Shown here: in pieces, positions 1 to 10,699 of the stretch
Layout: each line of letters begins with the position of its first letter
Numbering within the stretch: the stretch's first letter is position 1
From: Adenophora triphylla var. japonica
Taxonomy: Eukaryota; Streptophyta; Magnoliopsida; Asterales; Campanulaceae
Direction of reading: 5' to 3'
Assembly (NCBI GenBank): GCA_022495995.1
Contig: JAFEMH010000073.1
Coordinates: 92,001 to 156,000 of the forward strand
DNA length: 64,000 nt
Notes under the pieces: model-generated
What the model saw: the letters and a program-made list of their open reading frames with translations, nothing else
What the model was told of the DNA's origin: nothing
Database searches by the model: none
Translations under genes and position numbers: made by a program

Positions 1-45
1 CATTAGTTGCCTGGTAATGGCACATTTTTCGTGTGGAAAACGGCT

Positions 46-75
46 ATTGTATTGTATTGTATTGTATTGTATTGT
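46..75. repeat. (ATTGT)6 microsatellite
   Basis: Six perfect tandem copies of the pentamer ATTGT. Nothing nearby suggests a function. Confidence 0.9.
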
Positions 76-970
76 GTGTACTTGTCTTCTGAGAAGAAAG
101 AGAAATTATGTGGTTTCTATTTAAATAAGATTCATAATTATAGTTACAATTAGGTAATTAATGGTGATCATTTCATTTTATTTTTTATTTTTATTTTTTT
201 GAAGTGTTAGATTCTCATGATGCCAATTGTGAACGTGTATAATTTTAATATTTTTATAAATCAATTGCATTGCTTTTTGACATTTTTGAGATCTGGTGCC
301 AATTTAATTAATAATTAGCAGAAGCATCTTCCCTACAAGTGATCATATGTGTAAACTCATGTCTATTAGAAAATGAAAATCATTTTTTTATGTAGTCCCT
401 TTGTGTTCTATAGTTAGAGTGGCAAGTAACTTGTCCAAATATTTAAGAAATATATAGCGTATGCCATGTATAAAATAAAAAATCACAAATGATCGAGTTA
501 AAATTGTCTTTAGGTCATTCTAGTCGAATTCAACGGTTCATATATATATCTGAATTTGCTTTGATAGAGCCTGAAACAGAAAAACAAACACGAAAACTAA
601 GTCGAAATTTCACTGGCGAAATGCCATTCGACGTGAGAGTAAGTATCTAGATCCGACGTGAGAGTAAGTATCTAGACAGGAAAAGTGTTAATCAACTCTA
701 AATAACAAGATGAGAGAATCTAATTGACCTGATTTTGGTGTTGAGATCTCTTATTCATACTCATAGGTAGACGGTGGAATAATCCTCAATAATAGGAATT
801 TCTTAGTTGAATAGTATTATGAAAGTAGATATCGGCTACCTCAATAATAGGAATTTCGTAGTTGAATAGTATTATGAAAGTAGATCTTGGCTAAATTTGG
901 ACAATTGGAAGGACAAGAATACTTGTAGGAACAGAATTGATCAAGTAGAATCATGCTCGGTTAAGGATTT
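76..970. other. AT-rich intergenic DNA with two short tandem duplications
   Basis: No coding signal was seen. Two local duplications are visible. A 23-bp segment beginning CGACGTGAGAGTAAG occurs at 629-651 and again at 654-676. A 55-bp segment beginning CCTCAATAATAGG occurs at 784-838 and 839-893 with few differences. Confidence 0.7.
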
Positions 971-1322
971 TTAAAGTATAAGATTTCACCTTAAATTTAA
1001 TTGGTAAAAAGTGGAGTGGCCTAGGAACTTTACATGTTATAGGCAAGGTTCATCAATTTTCGATGTGAAATAATGTCTATAACACGCCCCCTCACGTGTA
1101 ATCGAACTTTGCCAAGGTTTACAACGTGTACTTATTAATCGGGGTGATGTGTAGCAACATCGTGACCGTTGAGCCTTCACATCTATTAAATCTGCTGCTC
1201 TGATATCATTTTAAAGTCTTAGATTCTACCTTAAAATTAATTGGCTCTAACGGGAGTGACCCAAAAACTTTACATGTTATAAGAAAGGCTTGTTAATTCT
1301 CGATTTGAGATAATCTCTCTAA
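971..1322. repeat. Dispersed repeat with two direct terminal copies (TRIM-like)
   Basis: Two diverged direct repeats of about 110 bp (971-1082 and 1211-1322) both start TTAAAGT and share the word ACTTTACATGTTATA. They flank about 130 bp that contains AACACGCCCCCTCACGTG, a word common in dispersed eudicot repeats. The shape recalls a terminal-repeat miniature retrotransposon, but I saw no primer-binding site or target duplication. The class is uncertain. Confidence 0.45.
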
Positions 1323-1525
1323 TAATAATGAGTACCTTGCTCAGCCTCGCCGAGCAGCCAAGCTCACTGGCCTCTTTGACCCCAAATTCTCTAAACAAGC
1401 CGAAGATAAGGACCATGAATCATAGCATGCTCATGCTAACGAACTCATACTCGTCATTGGTGATGGTCGAGATCATGCTCGTGCTCGTTAGTGACGAGGA
1501 GGATTGTACTGGGCTCATGTCGTGG
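1323..1525. other. GC-richer stretch, possible gene fragment
   Basis: This stretch is richer in GC than its surroundings and is open in one plus-strand frame for about 30 codons. I recognise no protein in it. It ends at the target duplication of the hAT element to its right, and its other side continues at 2184. It may be an old gene fragment. Confidence 0.2.
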
Positions 1526-1533
1526 ATGTCTGG

Positions 1534-2175
1534 TAGGGGTGGACATGGTTCGGTTCAAACCGCGGTTTGAGATCAAACCGAACCAAACCACGCAGTTTGG
1601 TTTGATTTTTTTCTATAAATGGTTTAGCTTGGTTTGAAAATTTAATAAACCGTGTGGTTCGGTTCAGCTCGCAGTCTGGAACCTCAAAACCGAACCAAAC
1701 CGATTCAGACCGAACCGCGGTTTGGAGATGGTTTAGCTTGAATTTGTAATTTTGTATCTTTATTTTAGACAATGTCTTGTAATTTGTTTTGAGATGGTTT
1801 CTTTTGTTGTACTTGTTAGAACAATGAACTTTCAGTTTACTAAAACTCATTCCTATTTGGATAGTAGTATTTGTGTTTTATGTTTAATATATATGATTGC
1901 TAGTTTGATAAAAAAAAATATGTAAAGAGCAACACTTTTAGTTGGACAGGTTTGTAGTTCGGATAGCGGTCTAGACCGCAGTTCGGACCACGGTTTGAAC
2001 CGTTTATGAAACCGTGGTTTGAGATCGAACCGAACCAAACCGAGGTGGTTTGGTTTGGTTTGATTTGAAATTTTCTATGGTTCGATTTGGTTTGGGATTT
2101 TCCCAAACCGAGTACTAGCGGTTTGGTCTTCAAATTTCTTTCAAACCGAACCAAACCGAACCCTGTCCACCCCTA
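1534..2175. mobile_element. Non-autonomous hAT element, 642 bp
   Basis: The element starts TAGGGGTGGACA and ends TGTCCACCCCTA, a terminal inverted repeat. It is flanked by perfect 8-bp target duplications ATGTCTGG (1526-1533 and 2176-2183), the length typical of hAT transposases. Both arms are packed with GGTTCGGTTTGG-type words in both orientations, so each arm can fold. The middle 230 bp (about 1740-1975) is plain AT-rich DNA with no transposase. The same terminal sequences occur at 19632-21197. Confidence 0.88.
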
Positions 2176-2305
2176 ATGTCTGGTCCCCGCATGGACTGAC
2201 CCGGGCAATAACTTGGGTTATTCCGTTTAACAGAGTTATGTGACAAGGAGTATCATTCGGGAGTAATTTTGATGTAGAAGAACGATAAAAACGTTTATCA
2301 TGTAA

Positions 2306-2694
2306 TAGGGATGACCAAATCCGGTCCAGTTCCGGTTCCGGGCCTTGAACCGCCGGTTCCGGTTCGGTGAGGAGGTGAACCTTAACCGGCCCGCTTTTCT
2401 CACGGTTCCGGTTATCCGGTTCCGGTTTTCTCACGGTTTTGGTCCGGTTTCGGGCTTTTCCGGTCCGGTTCCGGGCCGGTTCTATTGAAAAACAACAAAT
2501 TTTCGTCCGGTTCCGGGCTTTTTCCGGTCCGGTTCACCAATTTGGTGAACCTTAACCGGCTCGCCTCCAAACCGGTTCCGGTTACCCCGGTTCCGGTTTT
2601 CTCCCCGGTTCATGGCGGTTCCGGGCTTTTTCGGGCCGGTTTCGATCTGATTTTCCGATTCCGGTCCGATTCCGATCCGATTTGACCATCCCTA
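2306..2694. mobile_element. Second non-autonomous hAT-like element, 389 bp, CCGGTT-rich
   Basis: The termini TAGGGATG and CATCCCTA are inverted repeats, extending inward as GACCAAATC and GATTTGACC. The flanks are TCATGTAA (2298-2305) and TGATGTAA (2695-2702), an 8-bp target duplication with one mismatch. The interior is built from repeats of CCGGTTCCGG and GGTCCGGTTCCGGG, giving much higher GC than the surroundings. It codes for nothing; the open frames across it only reflect the repeat. It is a different family from the element at 1534. Confidence 0.8.
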
Positions 2695-2941
2695 TGATGT
2701 AATAGCTTTTTATTCGAGCAACGTTAGAGTTAATAGTACAAAATTTTGCTTATAAACGCAAAATGCAGTGGAGAAAAATCATTTGAATATTGAATTAATT
2801 AGTAGTGGATCTAACAAACAAAATATTTAATTATTTTTTGACTTGTAAGCAATTTTTTAATTTTTTATTTTTTGTAACTTTGTTCTATGATCTTCCTTGT
2901 TTTGAGCTTATAAATTTTTATACTTGGATGCATTTAGAATA

Positions 2942-3197
2942 CTCCCTCCGTCCCACAAATATAGGAGTATAGAGTATACTTTTTGGTTCGGCACGGAGAT
3001 TAAAATAAAAAGTGATAAAGGTAATGTGTTGTGAGTGTAAAATTAAAATAGGAGAAAGAATGAGTGGAAATAATAGTAAATTTAAAAAGTGTTATGAATA
3101 GAGAGAAGTGGGTCCCATTTCCATTTTGGAAAAGTATGAATTATTGTGGGATGCCCAAATTTTTTTTTTTTTTGATATATTTGTGGGACGGATGGAG
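2942..3197. mobile_element. Stowaway MITE, 256 bp
   Basis: It starts CTCCCTCCGTCC and ends GGGACGGATGGAG, with TA duplications at 2940-2941 and 3198-3199. These are the marks of a Tc1/mariner-mobilised Stowaway element. Confidence 0.9.
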
Positions 3198-3199
3198 TA

Positions 3200-3584
3200 T
3201 GTTTCATTAATTAATGAACATGTTGAAATGATCTTCAATAAGTGTCTGAAATGATTTCAATAAGTGTCGGGAATTGGATACATTGACCAAGTAAATTTCG
3301 ATGTAACAAAATCAAAACAATTTCCTTTAAAAAAAAAAAACAATTAAAATTCAAATTTTGAATAACATATCACTTAAATGATATTCCCTCCTATGTTAAT
3401 TTTTAATTTTTTTTTTTTTTTTTGTATATAGTAATTATACTATAGTAAAATCTTACTACTAAAATTACTTTATTTTATTTTAAGTTTGACTCCATCTCTT
3501 TTATTCAAATAAAATAAATTTAAATTTTCTTTCGATCAAAAAGCAAAGTTGATTTGTCCTTTTTTTTTTTTTTTTTATATATAG
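3200..3584. other. AT-rich intergenic DNA
   Basis: Poly-T and poly-A runs and a short duplicated word near 3233-3270 (AATAAGTGTC twice). No gene was seen. A CCCTCC word at 3385 could be the left end of an older, decayed MITE. Confidence 0.6.
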
Positions 3585-3586
3585 TA

Positions 3587-3875
3587 CTCTCTCCGTCCCA
3601 TTAATAACTTCATTTTTTGTCAAAATGGGTGTCCCGTTTAAAATTTCACATTTCCTAAAATGACAAAGAATATTTACTATTCCACCCACTCATTCTCTCT
3701 CCTATTTTACTATTACATTCACAACATTTCAAATTTACTATTTTCTCCACTCATTCTTTCTCCTATTTTACTATTACACTCACAATATTTTTTTTACTCA
3801 CCAATTTTCTTAATTTGCATGCCGAAGCCAAAATGGTGAGCTTATTATTGAGACGGAGTATTGGGACGGAGGGAG
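3587..3875. mobile_element. Stowaway MITE, 289 bp
   Basis: It starts CTCTCTCCGTCCCA and ends TGGGACGGAGGGAG, with TA duplications at 3585-3586 and 3876-3877. The arms are partly complementary. Confidence 0.88.
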
Positions 3876-3877
3876 TA

Positions 3878-4208
3878 TAATTTATTTTGAAATGAGTGGA
3901 GTATCAATTATTTTCCCAAGTTAAAAGATGTACTCTCTTCCTTCAAATTTGTTTTTTAATGTTCGAAGACTATAGTTATATGAAAATTTAATTATTTTTG
4001 TATAATTTTAAAAATCGTTGTATAGAAAGTATTTACAATATTAATTCAACAAACAATTTCTAGAATTGAATAGAAATAACTAAAAGATTATGAAATTCAA
4101 AACGGGAAAAACATCCGAAGGGGAGGAAATATATGCAATATAATTATACGGGGTATAAATTACGAAGACTCTTTGGTACAATAAATCAAACAATAAATAT
4201 AACAAATT
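3878..4208. other. AT-rich DNA downstream of PRA1 gene 1
   Basis: This lies 3' of the minus-strand PRA1 gene and probably holds its 3' UTR and polyadenylation region. I could not fix a polyadenylation signal. No other gene is visible. Confidence 0.5.
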
Positions 4209-4925
4209 TCAAACAGAAGAACTCGACGAATTATTGGCTACCACCATGGCAGAAGTAGCCGCCTCACCCATCCCGGATGGCTTTCCTGAACCAGGCAGCT
4301 CACTTTCATCAATGAACAAATCTTTTGGATCTCTAAACGCCCCATGAATACAAACCACCCCCAATCCAATCGATAACGCCGACGTGAACATCGATCCGAC
4401 CGGAGTTATGAAGATAACAACACCCGTTGCAACAATTAACAGTGCTAGGGTTTCGCGATCGGAGAAATTACGGCCAAATAGCACAACCGGCGTATCGGCG
4501 GGACGAAATAGGTAAAGTACGCCCCAAGCGATGAATAAACAGAGGAGAAGGATGAGATTGAAGGGGTGAGAGAGGATCGTGAAGGCGAGTACAACGGCGA
4601 GTAAGGCGAGGTAATTGAAGCTGAAGTAGGAGAAGTTTTTACGGATGCGTGAGACGGCGTCGGAGAGGGAAGTTGGTCGGGAGAAGGCGCTGGGATCGAG
4701 TAATTCGAACCATGGCTTGGTTTTAGCGAGGACTACACGGGCGTAGTCGAAGAGGTTGGTTATGGCGGAGCTGAAGGCTGGTCCGGCGGCAGATAACCAC
4801 GTGAGCGGGTTGAAGGAGGTTATGGAGGTGTAAACGGAGTGTGCGGTGGAGGTGGCGACGGCTACGGCGAGATCGGTGGAAGGTTGGTGGTCGGAGAGAG
4901 GTAATGTTTGGTATGAGGTGGCCAT
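4209..4925 (-). CDS. PRA1 family protein (prenylated Rab acceptor, B-type)
   Basis: Intact single-exon gene of 238 codons. PRA1 proteins are small endomembrane proteins of the ER, Golgi and prevacuolar route that bind prenylated Rab GTPases. Visible features: a variable Ser/Thr-rich N-terminus (1-68); the entry motif KPWFELLDPSAFSRP (70-84); a basic segment SRIRKNFSYF; two hydrophobic hairpins (about 105-140 and 159-194) split by FRPADTPVVLFGRNFSDRET; and the family tail HGAFRDPKDLF (194-204) with ELPGSG. Length is usual for the family. I chose the ATG at 4925 because a TATA box (4989-4996) lies about 65 bp upstream. Longer in-frame starts at 4979 and 5102 would fall near or beyond the TATA box and inside a MITE. 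The paralogue at 21639-22301 is on the same strand 17 kb away. Confidence 0.93.
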   Translation of the reverse strand: MATSYQTLPLSDHQPSTDLAVAVATSTAHSVYTSITSFNPLTWLSAAGPAFSSAITNLFDYARVVLAKTKPWFELLDPSAFSRPTSLSDAVSRIRKNFSYFSFNYLALLAVVLAFTILSHPFNLILLLCLFIAWGVLYLFRPADTPVVLFGRNFSDRETLALLIVATGVVIFITPVGSMFTSALSIGLGVVCIHGAFRDPKDLFIDESELPGSGKPSGMGEAATSAMVVANNSSSSSV

Positions 4926-4988
4926 TGATGGGATTTTGAAGGAAGTTTGGAGAGCGGGTTGTTCATTTTTTTGAATCATGGTGTGATG

Positions 4989-4996
4989 TTTATATA
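4989..4996 (-). promoter_or_regulatory. TATA box of PRA1 gene 1
   Basis: TATATAAA on the minus strand, 64-71 bp before the chosen ATG. It implies a short 5' leader of about 35 nt. A Stowaway element begins only 27 bp further upstream. Confidence 0.6.
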
Positions 4997-5022
4997 CAAG
5001 TATTAATACTTCCTCCGTTATA

Positions 5023-5259
5023 CTCCCTCCGTCCCGCCCGAAAGGACACTTTTGATCAATATAAAAAAACTTTGATCCACATATAAATGCAAATCTAATC
5101 ATTTTATTAAAATTCTAAAAATTGTTATTGATAAATCATTAAATGGTTTATGAATAACAATTTTTAGAATTTCAATAAGTTGATTAGATTTGCATTTATG
5201 TTTGGGTCAAAGTTAACTTATATTGACCAAAAGTGCCCTTTCGGGCGGGACGGAGGGAG
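5023..5259. mobile_element. Stowaway MITE in the proximal promoter of PRA1 gene 1
   Basis: 237 bp, ends CTCCCTCCGTCCCGCCCG and CGGGCGGGACGGAGGGAG, with TA at 5021-5022 and 5260-5261. The two arms are almost fully complementary, so the whole element is one long hairpin of more than 100 bp per arm. A partial copy of the end motif (TACTTCCTCCG) sits just outside it at 5008-5018, perhaps from an earlier insertion. Confidence 0.92.
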
Positions 5260-5261
5260 TA

Positions 5262-5523
5262 AATGTCTTTATCAATTTTTATTTTTATGTTCTAAAATAA
5301 ATGAATTTTTTAGTATAATTTAATTGTTGTTTCAATGTACAAAATAAAATATAAAGCACATTTTTTAAAATTATATATTTTTTCCATTTTATAATAAATA
5401 TTAGACTTTTCTTCTCAGAAAATAAATGTTGTATCGCTAAATAAAAAACAATCTTAGTACAGTTTACCTTGGTTCAAACAATATACAAAAAAAAAAGTAA
5501 ATCATCAAATAAAATGTTATACT
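5262..5523. other. AT-rich intergenic DNA
   Basis: No gene or clear element boundary is visible. Confidence 0.6.
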
Positions 5524-5525
5524 TA

Positions 5526-5770
5526 CTTCCTCTCAAATTGAATAATCTATTATTTATTTTTTTGTTACAAAATGAATGACCTTGTTAAAACTTTTTCTTC
5601 AAAAAATTGTGTCTCTAAATTTATATTTTTATCAAATTTTTCCTAGTTCATTATATATTTGTAAAAGTAAAAGTTTTAAAGTAACTAACAAGAACATTTA
5701 TTAATTTTTTTGGTTATAATCAAAATAACCCTTAACTACAAAATGATCAGTTATTTCGAAATGGAGGGAG
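5526..5770. mobile_element. Degenerate Stowaway-like MITE, about 245 bp
   Basis: The left end CTTCCTCTCAAATTGAATAA and the right end TTATTTCGAAATGGAGGGAG are imperfect inverted repeats. The left flank is TA but the right flank is CA, so the target duplication has mutated. Confidence 0.6.
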
Positions 5771-5772
5771 CA

Positions 5773-6083
5773 TTTTTTTTTTTTTTTTTGACTAATTGAG
5801 TAATAGGAAACAAAGAAGATTGGTAAAAGGTTTTACAAGTAAAATGCAACTTTTATCGTTTAAAAATAAAATATTTAGTTTACCTTGAGATTGATAATTA
5901 TACTGCACTTTATTGTTTGTTTATTATCTTATACGAGTAGAATTTTTATAGAAAATGTGTGCTTCACACAACATCATTGCATATAATTATGTTAAATTAG
6001 TAGCTCTTTTTCATGCAAAAGGGCAAAACTGATATTGTTGGTCGTTTTAGCTTTAATATAAATCCTGACCATTGTCAACAGTA
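5773..6083. other. AT-rich intergenic DNA
   Basis: Begins with a long poly-T run. No gene or element was recognised. Confidence 0.6.
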
Positions 6084-6085
6084 TA

Positions 6086-6605
6086 CTCCCTCCTTCCCCT
6101 TAAATGTTTATCCCATTTAATTTTTTTGCTAAATTTTGATCACAAATTTCTAAGAAATTAATCATGTTCATGAAATTCTAAAAATTGTTGTTGATAATAT
6201 TATTAATGGTGAATCAATAGGAATTTTTAAAATTTCATGAACATAACTAAATTGTCATATACTCCCTCCGTCCACTTAGTTAGTTCACAGTTACTGTTTA
6301 TGCGGGGATTAAAGAAAAAAATAATGATATAAATGTTGTGAGTGTAAAAGTAAAATAGGAGAGAGAATGAGTAGAGGGAATAGTAAATTATAATGGTATT
6401 GTGAGTATTAAAATAATGTAGGAGAGAGAATGAGTGGAGGGAATAGTGATAAAAACTTTTCATTTTAAGTAAAAAACAAAGTGTGAAGTATGTATTTGGA
6501 CGCCCAAAATAGAAAGTGTGAAGTAAGTAAGTGGACAGAGGGAGTATTTGTGATCAAAGTTCAATTAAAAAATCAAATGAAAAAAATATTTAGGAACGGA
6601 GAAAG
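6086..6605. mobile_element. Stowaway MITE split by a second Stowaway
   Basis: The outer element starts CTCCCTCCTTCCCC and ends GGAACGGAGAAAG, with TA at 6084-6085 and 6606-6607. Its arms (left GATCACAAATTTC, right TTTGTGATCAAAG) are separated by the inner element at 6262-6544. Without the insertion it is about 235 bp, matching the uninterrupted copy of the same family at 33920-34152 (233 bp). Confidence 0.85.
6262..6544. mobile_element. Inner Stowaway MITE, 283 bp
   Basis: It starts CTCCCTCCGTCCACTTAG and ends AAGTGGACAGAGGGAG, with TA at 6260-6261 and 6545-6546. It belongs to the family seen at 31780-32010 (shared word GGGCGTCCAA and its complement). Weak open frames across it are inverted-repeat artefacts. 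Confidence 0.88.
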
Positions 6606-6607
6606 TA

Positions 6608-7895
6608 CTAAAAATGTAATTTGGTGTCAGATTTCCTATAAAATGGTCCTTTATTTAGCCATGTGCCTTTTTATAGAGTCAATATCTGAATTAAAAATGA
6701 TTGATAGTTATAAAACTTATGCCACTTCTTGATTGATGCTACCACAGAAAAATGAGTTGTATCAGACTAAATTGAGCAACTGGACTATGGATACTCCGGT
6801 TGTTTTTTCGTTTGTCTCCTGCACATTCACCACACGTAAGCTAAATCGGGGGCGTCTCCGACGTGTAAAACCAAGTAAATGTCAAATGGAAACTGGTAAA
6901 ATATAGTTGCAGAAATGTACTTAGAACTTACCAAAAATACTTTTTTTCATGTTACTTATATACTCCTTGAGGTCATGTGCAAGTCACATATTCTTGGACA
7001 TGTGTCGATCATCCATTAGGTTTGCATGGGCACTCCTAAGCAAGTGGAGACGTCAATTTTCTATCTGACATATAGCTCATCATCACAATAGATTTTGTGG
7101 GCCCCAAAAATAACGACTTTAACGACTTCTGCACTGTAGCTTCTGATCTATATGTCGCCTATAGGCGGCAACCATGATAAGGCGACAACCAAGCTGATAA
7201 GAACATACTAATGCGAGATACCGGCCTTTGAGATTTATACCATTTTCATACAGTAATGGGTTTTAACGGGCTTCTCGCTGGTCCTTGTTTTTCGCCAATA
7301 CACTTAAAGAAATCGCCATTAACCCTTATCTAACTTGGGCCCATTATCATGATCTTTAATCCATAATTGTCGTATTGAACTTCATATTATTTGGCTGGGC
7401 CCAATTTTTTTTTTCACGATCACATCACCTCTATACCAACATAAACGATTAAAAACAAACTTTCAAATTTGTTATTGATCAGAGTAATATACATTACTGA
7501 GTCACGAAGTTTGTGATGACATAATTTATGAAAATATACTTCATCACATATACATAATATACACAGTCATGATTATCTTGACCCCTTAAGTATGTGGTCA
7601 ATGACAAGATTTTTTTCTTTTTCTTTTTAATTTTAAGGTCCATTTAGAAAATCCCAAAGCTAATATATTCACCTTTTGTAACTTTACACATCTTATTGGA
7701 AATGTTCAACCCGGCCCGTTTGAGGCATGTCCTATGGGCTTCGAACTCGACCCACCCCACAATTGAAAATGTTTGATCCAGCCTAGCTGAATTTGGACTA
7801 TGACTGAAATGGGCCGACCATATTTTGGATTTCTTCTTTTGAAAGCTTTGTGCGAAATGATGAAAATTTCTCTGAAATAATGCCCCTTCGTCCCA
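6608..7895. other. Intergenic DNA, no gene recognised
   Basis: No conserved coding sequence was seen on either strand. The segment 7690-7850 has a CCCGGCCCGTTTGAGGCATG-type word typical of dispersed plant repeats. Minus-strand open frames of 100-130 codons there show no domain. Confidence 0.5.
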
Positions 7896-8314
7896 TCTAT
7901 ATATAATATTAAAGCAGAAGAATTTCCAAGCTCCTCGTCGCGCCACGTGTCAAATGCTGATTCGCCAATATTTTGCAATTCAGTCCTTAATATTCTTTTA
8001 TTTAAGGCATTTTTTTTGCAGTTTGGTCCTTGAAAATCTTTTATTTTAGATAGATATAAATACTCCCATGAATGAAATTGAAATCCCCCCACCAGATTAT
8101 CTTAATTTATGTGTAAATCCCAATTTCAATCTCCTACTTTCTCGTCATCTTAGGGTTCCTTCGATTCACTTTTTTCATCTTTATGAATTGAATTGAATTC
8201 ATTTCATCAATCGATCAATGAAGCTGCATTCTGACCTCCTTATCTGATCTGATCCTAATCCGATTTCGTTATTATTCCATCTTTTATTTTTCTTATACTT
8301 TTTGATTGTTTGTT

Positions 8315-10205
<1,891 letters not shown>

Positions 10206-10449
10206 AGAATAATATTCAGTAAATATACTTGTATATATCTGTTAGAATGTATAGTTGGTAGGGATATTATTTTCCTTACCTTTTCTCATTCCATTCAGGT
10301 TCAATATATACAAAGAATACAACTTTGAATGGGACTCTAATCATGATAACTAATCCCATGATTTCCGAATTCTATCTAGATAAATAATATTCCTACCAAC
10401 TATACATTCTAACAGATATATACAAGGATATTCACTGAATATTATTCTA
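10206..10449. repeat. Fold-back inverted repeat, arms about 66 bp
   Basis: The left arm 10206-10272 (AGAATAATATTCAGTAAATA, then TGTTAGAATGTATAGTTGG) is the reverse complement of the right arm 10384-10449, with a few mismatches. About 110 bp lies between. It may be a fold-back MITE. No target duplication was identified. Confidence 0.8.
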
Positions 10450-10497
10450 AAGGAATAATATTTACTAACAATATTGTATCAACCTAAATTAGGATAA

Positions 10498-10603
10498 AAT
10501 TTCGGCATAGGCAGAGAGATTTGAGGGCTGTATATTCAAATATTGACATAAATTTCGGCATAGGCAGAGAGATTTGAGGGCTGTATATTCAAAATTAACA
10601 TAA
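10498..10603. repeat. 53-bp tandem duplication
   Basis: Two nearly identical copies (10498-10550, 10551-10603) containing TTCGGCATAGGCAGAGAG, just left of the tandem array. Confidence 0.85.
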
Positions 10604-10699
10604 ATCTCTATTTGTGGCAGATATAGAAAATAAATCAATATTTTCAAAATTATATCCTTAAATCTTTTGCTTAAATTTCGTAAATCAATAGTATTTGAA

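Noticed and set aside
1515..2685. Several open frames across the hAT elements
   Set aside because: They follow the GGTTCGG/CCGGTTCC repeats, occur on both strands and match no protein family.
3383..3905. Outer degenerate MITE around the element at 3587-3875
   Set aside because: TATTCCCTCC and GAGTGGAGTA could be old ends, but the arms do not match well enough to call.
4926..5102. Longer PRA1 reading frame starting at 5102 or 4979
   Set aside because: The 5102 extension runs into a Stowaway element and both longer starts fall near or upstream of the predicted TATA box and start site; the added residues are not PRA1-like.
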